41,441 bases of DNA from contig JAAYKE010000008.1 of NCBI GenBank assembly GCA_012522575.1, forward strand, positions 1-41,441, read 5' to 3'. Made by a program: the position numbers and the translations under genes. This document shows, piece after piece, positions 17,420 to 25,289 of the stretch; positions within the stretch are counted from its first letter, which is position 1; each line of letters starts with the position of its first letter. The notes under the pieces were generated by a model. The model was not told the origin of the DNA, made no database searches, and saw only the letters and a program-made list of their open reading frames with translations. This DNA comes from Armatimonadota bacterium (lineage in GTDB: Bacteria > Armatimonadota > UBA5829).

Positions 17420-20125
17420 ATGACATCAAATAAGCCAAAACTCATAGCAATAGATGGCAACAGCCTTCTCTATCGTGCGTTTTTTGCGATGAGATATCTG
17501 TCGACTTCCGCGGGCGTTCCCACAAACGCGATCTATGGCCTGACCACTATGCTGCTGAAGGTGCTCGATGATGAGCCTGATTATGTGGTGGTAGCGTTCG
17601 ATACGCCCAAACCGACCTTCAGACATGTGCAATACGATCAATATAAGGCGCATCGCAAGCCCACCCCGGACGCATTGATCGAGCAGGCTCCGATTGCGCG
17701 CGAGTTAATAACCGCCTTCAACATCCCTATCATCGAGATTGACGGATATGAGGCGGACGATATCATCGGAACCCTGGTCACGCTGGCGAGGGATAATGGG
17801 TTGCAGTCTGAGATATTGACAGGGGATCTCGATGCGCTTCAGCTTGTTAATGAGGACGTGCGCGTTCTGACCACCGTCAAGGGCGTATCGGACATAGCCG
17901 TCTACGATGAGGCTGCAATCGAGGAGCGCTATGGCTTGACTTCCGGGCAAATAATAGATTTCAAGGGTCTGAAAGGGGATCCTTCGGATAATATCCCCGG
18001 CGTGCCCGGCATAGGGGACAAGACCGCTCAGAGTCTGCTTGCGAAATATGGGACCGTGGAAGGCATTCTCGAACACACCTCGGAGCTTCCTGAGGGCAAG
18101 GTAAAGAGGACTCTCGAGGAAAACGCGGGTATGGCAAAGTTCTCGAAGCATCTTGCGACGATAGTCACCGATGTGCCGTTCGATTTCGAATTGGAGAGAT
18201 ATCGCAGCCGCCGGCCGGACTACGATGCTCTGCGTGATTTATTCGTAAAACTCGAGTTCAAAACGATGCTCAAACGCCTGCCGGAAGTCGAACAGGCTGG
18301 CGGGAAAGCGCCGGTTGAGCAACGAGCGGCTCTGGGAAAATGCCGGCGCATAAACTCATCTGAAGAACTTGACGAGTTTATTGGCTCACTAAAAAAAGCC
18401 GGATCTTTCGCGATGCAGTGCCATACCGCCTATGATAAGTCCGTTCGCGCTCGAATCATCGGAATAAGTTTTTCTACCGGGACAGATGAAACTGCTTATG
18501 TGCTGGTAAACGATCCCGCTGAACAATCCCTGGCCCTTGTGATGAGCGATGTATTTCAGGCGGAGTTGTCTGCATTCGGCGACATTTTAAGCTCAGATGA
18601 TCTTTCCAAATATGTCCACGATGCCAAACGCAACATTGCGGCCCTGGCTCTGCGCGGAGTCGAGCTTAAGGGCGTGGTATTTGACGCGATGTTAGGAGCA
18701 TATTTGATTGATTCCTCCCGCAGCTCGTACGATATCGGCAGCATCGCCTTTGAGCAATTGTCCGTCGAACTTGCTGGCGTGACGAGCAAAAAGGATGCCG
18801 ATATAGACGAAGCGGAGCAGTATTGCAACGAAGCTGAGGTTATATATCGAGTAAAACCGCTGATCGAGGAACGGCTGCGTGCGGATGATGAATATAGTCT
18901 TTACCACGATGTGGAACTTCCGCTGGCCGGGATTCTCGCTGATATGGAGCTTACGGGAGTGATGATTGATCAATCGCAGCTTGAAGCTCTTTCGGTGCGG
19001 TTGAACGGAGAAATACGTGAGCTTGAAGAGGAGATTTATCAGCTTGCAGGGGAAGAGTTCAACGTTGGATCGCCAAAGCAGATACAGTCAGTGCTTTTTG
19101 AAAAACTGGGACTGACGGCGGGAAAGAAAACCAAAACCGGCTACTCGACCTCTGCATCCGCTCTCGAGGCCCTTGCATCCGAATATCCAATTGTGGAGCA
19201 TATCCTGAAGTGGCGGGAGCTTGCCAAGATAAAGTCCACCTACGCTGATGCATTGCCGAAACTGATCAACCCTGCCACAGGCCGCGTGCATACTTCGTTG
19301 AATCAAGCCGTGACTGCCACCGGTCGACTTTCGTCGAGTGATCCTAATCTTCAAAACATACCGATACGCACTGAGCTGGGTCGCGAGATTCGCAAAGCTT
19401 TTGTTGCCTCGCCGGGCAATGTGCTGCTGTCGGCGGACTACTCACAGATCGAGTTGCGTATGCTGGCGCATGTTACCGGGGACGATGGGCTGATGTCGGC
19501 CTTTGAGCACGATCTGGATATTCATACACGCACCGCAAGCACCATTTTTGGTTGTTCGGAGTCGGAGGTTACCTCGGAGATGCGTAGGCGAGCTAAAACG
19601 GTGAACTTCGCGGTTATTTATGGTATGAGCGACTTTGCGCTTGGGCGAACGCTTGGGATATCCATAGAAGAAGCGCGGGCATACATAAAGACGTATTTTT
19701 CGAGTTTCCCCGGAGTGCAGGACTATACCAAATCCACTATCGCACAAGCCAGGGAGCGCGGTTTTGTGTCTACACCTTTGGGCAGGCGCAGGTATGTGCC
19801 GGATATCCACAACTCCAACCGCAATACGCGCCAGTTCGCCGAGCGGGCTGCGGTCAACATGCCGATTCAGGGAATGGCGGCTGACATAATGAAGATAGCG
19901 ATGATCCGCGTCGCGCAGGCGCTGCAATCACGGGCGGCGAAAATGGTGCTCCAGGTTCATGATGAACTGCTATTTGAGGTCCCCGTGAATGAATTGCGGG
20001 CGATATCTGAGTTGATTCGTTTGGAGATGGAGAACGCATACCGCATTCGAGTGCCGCTGAAAGTTGATGTCAACGCGGGAGCGAACTGGGCGGAGATGGA
20101 GAAAATCGCTGCATCGGATAATTAA
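17420..20125 (+). CDS. polA: DNA polymerase I
   Basis: A 901-residue family A polymerase for Okazaki fragment processing and repair. The 5' nuclease domain (about 1-290) has DGNSLLYRAF, DGYEADDIIG, TGDLDALQLV and 'GDPSDNIPGVPGIGDKTA'. The polymerase domain has motif A SADYSQIELRMLAH, motif B RRRAKTVNFAVIYGMSDF with the conserved Lys and Phe of the O helix, and motif C QVHDELLFEVP. The middle 3'-5' exonuclease-like domain (about 310-490) lacks the metal-binding acidic residues: the DxE position reads FAMQCHT. Proofreading is therefore probably absent, as in Taq-like enzymes. It follows sppA by 21 bases. Confidence 0.98.
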   Translation: MTSNKPKLIAIDGNSLLYRAFFAMRYLSTSAGVPTNAIYGLTTMLLKVLDDEPDYVVVAFDTPKPTFRHVQYDQYKAHRKPTPDALIEQAPIARELITAFNIPIIEIDGYEADDIIGTLVTLARDNGLQSEILTGDLDALQLVNEDVRVLTTVKGVSDIAVYDEAAIEERYGLTSGQIIDFKGLKGDPSDNIPGVPGIGDKTAQSLLAKYGTVEGILEHTSELPEGKVKRTLEENAGMAKFSKHLATIVTDVPFDFELERYRSRRPDYDALRDLFVKLEFKTMLKRLPEVEQAGGKAPVEQRAALGKCRRINSSEELDEFIGSLKKAGSFAMQCHTAYDKSVRARIIGISFSTGTDETAYVLVNDPAEQSLALVMSDVFQAELSAFGDILSSDDLSKYVHDAKRNIAALALRGVELKGVVFDAMLGAYLIDSSRSSYDIGSIAFEQLSVELAGVTSKKDADIDEAEQYCNEAEVIYRVKPLIEERLRADDEYSLYHDVELPLAGILADMELTGVMIDQSQLEALSVRLNGEIRELEEEIYQLAGEEFNVGSPKQIQSVLFEKLGLTAGKKTKTGYSTSASALEALASEYPIVEHILKWRELAKIKSTYADALPKLINPATGRVHTSLNQAVTATGRLSSSDPNLQNIPIRTELGREIRKAFVASPGNVLLSADYSQIELRMLAHVTGDDGLMSAFEHDLDIHTRTASTIFGCSESEVTSEMRRRAKTVNFAVIYGMSDFALGRTLGISIEEARAYIKTYFSSFPGVQDYTKSTIAQARERGFVSTPLGRRRYVPDIHNSNRNTRQFAERAAVNMPIQGMAADIMKIAMIRVAQALQSRAAKMVLQVHDELLFEVPVNELRAISELIRLEMENAYRIRVPLKVDVNAGANWAEMEKIAASDN

Positions 20126-20172
20126 CGCTTGTGCGAAGTGTTCAGTGTGGAGCTATGGCCGCGTCAATACCG

Positions 20173-20204
20173 GAAAAGCCCCGACTTTTACACCAGGGCT
20201 TTCC
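20173..20204. terminator. Possible shared terminator between polA and tmRNA
   Basis: AAAGCCC (20175-20181) and GGGCTTT (20196-20202) form a stem flanked by A and T runs, between the convergent polA and ssrA. The loop is long (14 bases) and the T-run short, so support is moderate. Confidence 0.4.
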
Positions 20205-20206
20205 AA

Positions 20207-20242
20207 TCTCTAACCTCTAACATCTAACTTCTAACCTCTAAA
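20207..20242. repeat. CTAACCT-type short repeat cluster
   Basis: A run of degenerate 7-8 bp units (CTAACCTC, TAACATC, TAACTTC, TAACCTC) between polA and tmRNA. The same type of cluster occurs inside the three composite repeats and again at 30822-30854, so it also exists on its own. Confidence 0.8.
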
Positions 20243-20245
20243 CTG

Positions 20246-20595
20246 TGGAGGTGCCGGGACTCGAACCCGGGTCCAAGAGAGGGCAAACAAGAGCGTCTAC
20301 GAGCATATCCTGCATTTTAATTTTCGGGCTTCGGTCTCCTGCGGGCGGGATACTTCAGCCTTAGTCCGTAAGGGGGTCCTCGACAACTGCCGGACTTAGT
20401 TTGTCGAGCAAGTCGGTTCTAGTTACACTCGGATCCGTTCACACCGACTCAGAACGGGCGAATGCGCTGCTCTTAGGCAGCGAGTGCGTAATTGTTATTC
20501 GCGTTTATGTTTTGGACGGCTTTTTACGAGGCCAACCGACCAACCTCGGCTCGCAACTCAGGCCAACCACTCCCCTGTCAACACCAATCACCCCC
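20246..20595 (-). ncRNA. ssrA: Transfer-messenger RNA (tmRNA)
   Basis: A 350-base tmRNA on the minus strand, which rescues stalled ribosomes and tags the peptide for degradation. The 5' end is GGGGGTGATTGG with GTTGACAGGGG following. The 3' end has the T-arm GACCCGGGTTCGAGTCCCGG and acceptor CACCTCC, which pairs with the 5' GGGGGTG (one G-U pair). CCA is not encoded. The tag frame (about 20502-20473) reads GCG AAT AAC AAT TAC GCA CTC GCT GCC TAA, giving ANNNYALAA. Pseudoknot-like repeats lie downstream of the tag. It is convergent with polA and divergent from cdnL. Confidence 0.96.
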
Positions 20596-20641
20596 ACATC
20601 TTATAACCGCAGACGCAAAGCATGCTAACTGTGGCCATTAC

Positions 20642-20670
20642 ATTATACCCTATTATTGATTGTAAAACCA
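20642..20670 (-). promoter_or_regulatory. Putative tmRNA promoter
   Basis: On the minus strand TGGTTT, 17 bases, then TATAAT (20647-20642). The -10 is perfect and the -35 weak. It would start a precursor about 40 bases upstream of the mature tmRNA end. Confidence 0.5.
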
Positions 20671-20720
20671 TTTTTGCTATGGCATAGAAGCTATGTCCTC
20701 ACTTTATCTCCCTCATTCCC

Positions 20721-20749
20721 TTGACAATTGAGCCGTATTGTATTATAAT
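20721..20749 (+). promoter_or_regulatory. Full-consensus sigma-70 promoter of cdnL
   Basis: TTGACA (20721-20726), a 17-base spacer and TATAAT (20744-20749) match the bacterial consensus exactly. Transcription would begin near 20757. The leader then contains a 7-bp inverted repeat, CGAGACC-AGAGCC-GGTCTCG (20764-20783), which could be a hairpin or operator. Confidence 0.9.
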
Positions 20750-20802
20750 GCTTCTAACGTACGCGAGACCAGAGCCGGTCTCGGAAGGGGGACTGTTTCC
20801 TT

Positions 20803-21288
20803 ATGGAAATTGGTGATACAGTCTTACACCCGCGTTACGGCGTCGGCGTAATCGACCACATCGAACAACGCGACCAGGATGGCGAAGTCCGCGATTTCTA
20901 TGTAATTCCCAAACCATCTATCGCATCTACGATCTTGGTTCCGGTAGAATCGGCCGACGAGTTGGGCTTAAGACCAATCTCTTCCGCTGACAAACTCAAC
21001 AAGGCCATAAAAATCCTCTCAGGCGAGACTGATGAAGGTCTGCTCTCATGCGCGCTGCGCAACGTGACCTGGAACGACCCTCTCGCTCTTGCCCGTGCTA
21101 TTCGAACTCAGGCCACCGAACCTAAACCTCGCTACCCTAAAGTCAGCGAGCTTCATCAACTCAAAAGAGCAAAAAAACTGCTCGCAGAGGAGATGTCTGT
21201 GGTGCTGGGAATATCCGAGGAAGAAGTGGCAGCGCTTATCGACTGCAAGGATGCAGGCCCTGATGCAGCGGCGGCAGGCAAGGCTTAA
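20803..21288 (+). CDS. CarD/CdnL-family RNA polymerase-binding regulator
   Basis: A 161-residue protein of standard CarD/CdnL length. The N-terminal Tudor-like RNA polymerase-interacting domain is visible from residue 1: MEIGDTVLHPRYGVGVI, then FYVIPKP and ILVPVESADELGLRPI. The C-terminal helical DNA-binding region contains LHQLKRAKKLLAEEMSVVL, a typical feature. These proteins bind the beta subunit and stabilise open complexes, notably at rRNA promoters in mycobacteria and myxobacteria. It has a full-consensus promoter, which fits an abundant housekeeping factor. It is convergent with greA, another RNA polymerase factor. Confidence 0.93.
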   Translation: MEIGDTVLHPRYGVGVIDHIEQRDQDGEVRDFYVIPKPSIASTILVPVESADELGLRPISSADKLNKAIKILSGETDEGLLSCALRNVTWNDPLALARAIRTQATEPKPRYPKVSELHQLKRAKKLLAEEMSVVLGISEEEVAALIDCKDAGPDAAAAGKA

Positions 21289-21381
21289 CCTTTCTGCCAA
21301 AGGGTCTACGATTGAAGTTGTTATAACAGTGTGCTTCGACCCGCGTAACACGTCGAAGCACACCAGACCCTGCAAATCCAC

Positions 21382-21852
21382 CTATGCCACAGACACTATC
21401 TCCAGCTTCCTGGCCCCGACCGGCGTTTTGACCACCACAACATCACCGGCTTTTTTGCCAAGCAGCGCCTCTCCAACGCGAGACTCCAAAGATATCTTTC
21501 CTTCACCCGGATCCGATTCTGCGGGACCAACTATTGTATAAGTGTCCCTGGCGCCTCGCGGAAGGTTCTTGACGGTGACAGTCGAGCCGACGGCGACGGC
21601 TCCGTCTGCCGATGTGCCTTCCATTATGCTGGCATGCGAAATAATAGCCCTCAGCTCGATAATGCGTGACTCAAGCAGAGCCTGGCTGCGCTTGGCGTCA
21701 TCATAGTCCATATTCTCGCTGGGATCGCCAAGCTGCCTGGCCTGGCGGATTCTCTCAATGATCGCAGGCCGCTTGCTGGTCACCAGATCGGCCAATTCGT
21801 TTTGAATCTCCTGATACCCACTCGGAGTCAGGATAAATTCCATATCGGACAT
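21382..21852 (-). CDS. greA: Transcription elongation factor GreA
   Basis: A 156-residue protein of typical GreA length. It enters the RNA polymerase secondary channel and stimulates cleavage of backtracked RNA. The N-terminal coiled coil begins after MEFILTPSGYQEIQNEL. The tip is QLGDPSENMDYDDAKRSQ, keeping the Asp and Glu that coordinate the second metal. The C-terminal FKBP-like domain contains 'YTIVGPAESDPGEGKISLES' and ends GARKLEIVSVA. The start at 21852 (MSDMEF) is preferred to 21906; ATG 21843 is also possible. No strong ribosome-binding site is seen for either. Confidence 0.95.
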   Translation of the reverse strand: MSDMEFILTPSGYQEIQNELADLVTSKRPAIIERIRQARQLGDPSENMDYDDAKRSQALLESRIIELRAIISHASIMEGTSADGAVAVGSTVTVKNLPRGARDTYTIVGPAESDPGEGKISLESRVGEALLGKKAGDVVVVKTPVGARKLEIVSVA

Positions 21853-22174
21853 TTTTTGACAATAACTCCAATTTGCATCTTTAACCCGCCGACTGGCAGG
21901 CATCAAGCGCGCATGTTACCACAAATTGCGCACCAATGGAATACCCGACACACCTCAAATCGCATACCTGCAGCCGACCTCAACATAACAATCAGGCAAT
22001 TTCCTGCGGCGCAGATATTGTCGGCATTGGGTTGAATATCGTTTCCTCGCTTAAGCTACGCTGCATGATTGCCATATTATATAGTTTGACGAGGATAATT
22101 GCGTCCTGAATGGGCGTCCGTTGTTAAATTGTTCTTAATCTCTGAAGGTTTTGCACTCAAACAGAAAATTGTTC

Positions 22175-22203
22175 TTGACAACTGAATTTCTTTGAGATAC
22201 ACT
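22175..22203 (+). promoter_or_regulatory. Promoter of a putative small RNA
   Basis: TTGACA (22175-22180), a 17-base spacer and TACACT (22198-22203). Downstream there is no convincing gene but a hairpin and a terminator. The preceding 21907-22174 shows nothing recognised. Confidence 0.65.
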
Positions 22204-22209
22204 GCGTAT

Positions 22210-22340
22210 GTGATTATTGATTTTCCGATTGCCCGATGCAAGACCGGCAGGAATCTTGCACAATAGTGCGATCAGTCGTATAGAGAGGATGGAAAGAGGG
22301 GGAGGAAAGTGGCCGAAGGCTTCAGCTTTCGGCCATTTTC
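22210..22340 (+). ncRNA. Candidate small RNA, promoter to terminator, about 130 nt
   Basis: The transcript predicted from the 22175-22203 promoter contains a perfect hairpin, TGCAAGA-(CCGGCAGGAA)-TCTTGCA at 22237-22260. A purine-rich single-stranded tract (GGATGGAAAGAGGGGGAGG, 22288-22306) follows, then a terminator. ORFs inside are only 15 and 24 codons and the longer one runs through the terminator. It does not match 6S, SRP RNA or RNase P by eye. The G-rich tract could be anti-anti-SD-like or a protein-binding site. Confidence 0.5.
22310..22340 (+). terminator. Terminator of the putative small RNA
   Basis: TGGCCGAA (22310-22317) pairs with TTCGGCCA (22328-22335), with a 10-base loop and TTTTC after. 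It may also act in the other orientation for the convergent oxidoreductase gene that ends at 22354. Confidence 0.75.
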
Positions 22341-22353
22341 ACGCTTGGGAAAC

Positions 22354-23604
22354 TCAAACCTGAGTGATGGTTCGCTTCACCGGGTCAAATATCTGCTTTC
22401 TGCCTGAATCCTGCGCCCGAACTCCCATAACCACAGCGATTGCGTGTTCGTAGCCGTTCATAACGGTGGCGACAGGTTGCTTGCCTGACCTTACCGACTC
22501 CACCCAGTTGCGCATGTGGTCGGGCATAGGCTCCCCTGTTATGGTTATTTCATCACCGAGCCTGATATCTTTGCCGCCGCCGGCCCCGCTTGCTTTCCAA
22601 GAAGAACAGTCCAGCGTGCCCTTGGTTCCAAAGATTTTGAACTCCGTGCCGGGGGAATCGTTGCCAAAGCCGGTGGTGTAGTTAAGGATGAAGCCCTCCG
22701 GATATTCGAACAGCGCCTCAAACGTATCGCCGTTTTCGCGTCCGTCCTTCCAGACCAGCGTCTCGCCCATTGCAACGCATCTTCTTGGGAATGTGACGCC
22801 CATAACCAGATTCACTGCATCGACCATGTGGCTCATCCATTGACACGGTATGCCGGTTGAAAATGGCTTGAATATGCGCCACTGCCGAAAGACTCGTGCG
22901 CTAAACGGCCGGTCCGCCCTGCCCATCTGGAACTGTTTCCAGTCCACATCCTCCTGCCGAACGCCGGAGTAGTCGCGAATCCATCGAGCGCCGTAATAAT
23001 TCCACGACACATTGACGCGAGCGATCGTCCCCAAGGCTCCGCTCTTGATAAAATCTGCTGCCGCTTGAAATTTACCATCGCTGCGTCGCTGAGTGCCTAC
23101 CTGGACAATGACTTTAGGGTTAGCTTCTGCGGTCTTTATCAATGCGTTGGCGTCTTCAAGCGTGTTTGCAGTGGGCTTTTCGCAGTAAGTATGTTTGCCC
23201 GCCAATATCGCCTTGCGCAACATCTCCGCGTGCTGAAAATCCGCCGTGCCGATAATCACGCCATCAATATCTTTGGCTGCCAGCATATCTTCGTAGGCTT
23301 TATAAACTTTGGGCTGGACGCCATACAGATCGGTAATTCGCTTTACTGCCTTGTCTCGATTGACGGTCCAGATATCGTTGACCGCGACGATCTCGCAGTT
23401 GTGGCTGTCTTTGAGGCGATGGAACTCCTTGATGAGCGAGTCCATACGCTCTCCGACGCCAATCACGCCAACTCTAAGTCGATCATTGGCTCCCTGAGCG
23501 TGGGCAGCGGACAGTATGCCCGTGCCGGAAATTGCCAATCCCGCAACCCCGGCTGCGGTGGCAGTCAGGAACTCACGCCTGGTGATATCTTTCTTTTTCA
23601 TCAT
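22354..23604 (-). CDS. Tat-exported Gfo/Idh/MocA-family oxidoreductase
   Basis: A 416-residue protein. The N-terminus MMKKKDITRREFLTATAAG has the twin-arginine pattern RREFL and a hydrophobic stretch ending in AHAQ, so the folded enzyme is exported by Tat. The Rossmann motif is VGVIGVGERM. The MocA motif is HTYCEKPTANTLEDANALI with the EKP triad. Further conserved parts are VQVGTQRRSDG and the His-rich region after WMSHMVD. This Tat-type subgroup is common in Planctomycetes and Armatimonadota and is thought to act on sugars or polyols using bound NAD(P). The substrate is unknown. GGGGG lies a few bases before the start; the second Met at 23601 is equally possible. Confidence 0.93.
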   Translation of the reverse strand: MMKKKDITRREFLTATAAGVAGLAISGTGILSAAHAQGANDRLRVGVIGVGERMDSLIKEFHRLKDSHNCEIVAVNDIWTVNRDKAVKRITDLYGVQPKVYKAYEDMLAAKDIDGVIIGTADFQHAEMLRKAILAGKHTYCEKPTANTLEDANALIKTAEANPKVIVQVGTQRRSDGKFQAAADFIKSGALGTIARVNVSWNYYGARWIRDYSGVRQEDVDWKQFQMGRADRPFSARVFRQWRIFKPFSTGIPCQWMSHMVDAVNLVMGVTFPRRCVAMGETLVWKDGRENGDTFEALFEYPEGFILNYTTGFGNDSPGTEFKIFGTKGTLDCSSWKASGAGGGKDIRLGDEITITGEPMPDHMRNWVESVRSGKQPVATVMNGYEHAIAVVMGVRAQDSGRKQIFDPVKRTITQV

Positions 23605-23682
23605 TGCACCCCCGAAACATCAGCTCAACGTTGGCACGAGTATACAGCACACTAACAGCGAAGGCAAGTTATTCGGAGGTGG

Positions 23683-23957
23683 GTAACAACTCACTCTTCG
23701 TGAGTGATAGTATTGGCTGGTCTCCGTCCCAGCCACATAAACTATTTCATTTCGAACGAAGTGAGAAATCTGTTTTTCCGTAAATCGCGAAAGCTCGAAA
23801 GAAGCGAAACCCGGAAAAGAGAAGGGAAAAAGCAGATTCCTCGGCATTCGCCTCGGAATGACAAAAATTGGAGGCTACGCATAACCCTCTCAATAACTCT
23901 TCTAACCTCTAACTTCCAACATCTAACCTCAAGACCTCATCATTCGTGAGCTGTTAC
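23683..23957 (-). repeat. Composite MITE-like dispersed repeat, copy 2 (inverted)
   Basis: A complete 275-bp copy in the opposite orientation to copy 1, bounded by GTAAC (23683) and GTTAC (ending 23957). The ends are imperfect inverted repeats (GTAACAACTCA and GTAACAGCTCA on opposite strands). It contains the palindrome (23747-23863) and the CTAACCT-type cluster (23901-23929). It fills most of the gap between the oxidoreductase and the serine hydrolase. Copy 2 preserves the CAGATTTCTCACTTCG site that is broken in copy 3. Confidence 0.85.
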
Positions 23958-24001
23958 GGAGGCAGCACAGGGCCGTTAATGTCCCCGGCAATATCCAATC
24001 T

Positions 24002-25198
24002 CTATTCTTTTTCCTCTGCCTTTTGGTAGGCCGGATCCGTATTTACTACCACCTGCCTGACCCCGGTTTTGATGGATGCGATGCTTGTATTGTCATTGGG
24101 ATAGACTCGGTTGGTGAGAATTATCGTATATGTCCCGGCATATCTGTCGATCTCGACCGAGGTTCCGGTATAGCCGCCGTGCGATATGCTGGCTTCTTTG
24201 GGGCCGCGTTTGGGAGGGGCGGGATATCGCTTGCTGTCCGATATTCCCCACCCAAGTCCCCATGTGTATTTATCTACCGGCGGAGCTTGATTTGCGAAGA
24301 ACAAATCCACAATTTCCGGCTTGAATATAATGGGCTGACCGGGCAGGCTGCTGCTGCCATATCGACCATCATTAAGCAGCATCCGACACAGTTTGGACAG
24401 GTCGTTAGCGGAACTGAAAAGGCCTGCATTGCCGGCGCAACGCCAGGTGCCGCGATAGTAGTATGCCAGCGGATCGTGAACATCGCCCTGCCTGTTGACC
24501 AGCGTGGGCACGCAGAGTTTTTTGCGGTCGGCGGGCATATAGTAAGCGGTATTTTTCATACCCAGCGGCTCCCAGACCTTTTCGCGCAATAAAGCCTCCT
24601 GGCTCATACCTGCCGCCTCCTCGTTCACCCTCGCAAGCGTCAGAAAGTTCAGGCAGGAATACGTATAGCCCTTATTCGTTTCATACTTCAACGACAGCGT
24701 AGCTATGCTGTTGATCAGCGCATCGGCGTTGGACTCACCGGCTTTTTTGGCTTTTTCGGCGCGGTCTACACTGGTATATGCGATCAAGCCCGATGTATGG
24801 GTAGCAAGGTTGCGAACTGTAATCTCCCGCTTGTCGTCGACATCCCACGCAGGTATGTATTTGCGGACAGGATCGTCGAGCTTGATCTTGTCCTCCTGTA
24901 AAAGCAGCGCAAGGGCAATCGCTGTCCCCGTCGCCTTGGAACAGGAGGCCAGGTCATAGGGAGAGTCCAGAGTGACCTCAGGGGAATCGGAGTCATAGGT
25001 GAATCGTCCATACGCCTTTGCAAACAGAATCTTTTGACCCGTGCCTATAACAACACAACAGCTTGGGGCCTTCTTTAATGAAATCGCCTCATTTACTACC
25101 TCATCAATTTGCTTTGAGGCGGCTTCATCAATCACCGGCGCGGCGGCGACCGGGGTCATAATTCCGATAATGGCAATTATCAACATTCGAAATATCAT
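24002..25198 (-). CDS. Secreted serine hydrolase, beta-lactamase/PBP-like family
   Basis: A 398-residue protein with a signal peptide (MIFRMLIIAIIGIMTPVAAAP). It follows the class C beta-lactamase/esterase (Pfam Beta-lactamase, S12) plan: the SxxK motif is SCSKATG, the YxN motif is YSCLNF, and the HxG-like third motif is SHGGYTGT. Members act as DD-peptidases, esterases or amidases; true beta-lactamase activity cannot be inferred. It lies between a repeat and gyrA on the same strand as gyrA, 90 bases downstream. The ribosome-binding site is weak. Confidence 0.9.
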   Translation of the reverse strand: MIFRMLIIAIIGIMTPVAAAPVIDEAASKQIDEVVNEAISLKKAPSCCVVIGTGQKILFAKAYGRFTYDSDSPEVTLDSPYDLASCSKATGTAIALALLLQEDKIKLDDPVRKYIPAWDVDDKREITVRNLATHTSGLIAYTSVDRAEKAKKAGESNADALINSIATLSLKYETNKGYTYSCLNFLTLARVNEEAAGMSQEALLREKVWEPLGMKNTAYYMPADRKKLCVPTLVNRQGDVHDPLAYYYRGTWRCAGNAGLFSSANDLSKLCRMLLNDGRYGSSSLPGQPIIFKPEIVDLFFANQAPPVDKYTWGLGWGISDSKRYPAPPKRGPKEASISHGGYTGTSVEIDRYAGTYTIILTNRVYPNDNTSIASIKTGVRQVVVNTDPAYQKAEEKE

Positions 25199-25289
25199 AG
25201 TTCAATATCCCCATACCATAAAGCAAAATGGGGCCGAGACGACCCCATTGCTTGAAACCATAACATATTGATCAACCGGCTGATGCGGT

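Noticed and set aside
20401-20628. Plus-strand 75-codon frame
   Set aside because: It lies antisense to tmRNA and has no coding features.
22236-22283. 15-codon ORF in the putative small RNA
   Set aside because: No ribosome-binding site, and its sequence is mostly the hairpin. It cannot be excluded as a leader peptide but is not supported.
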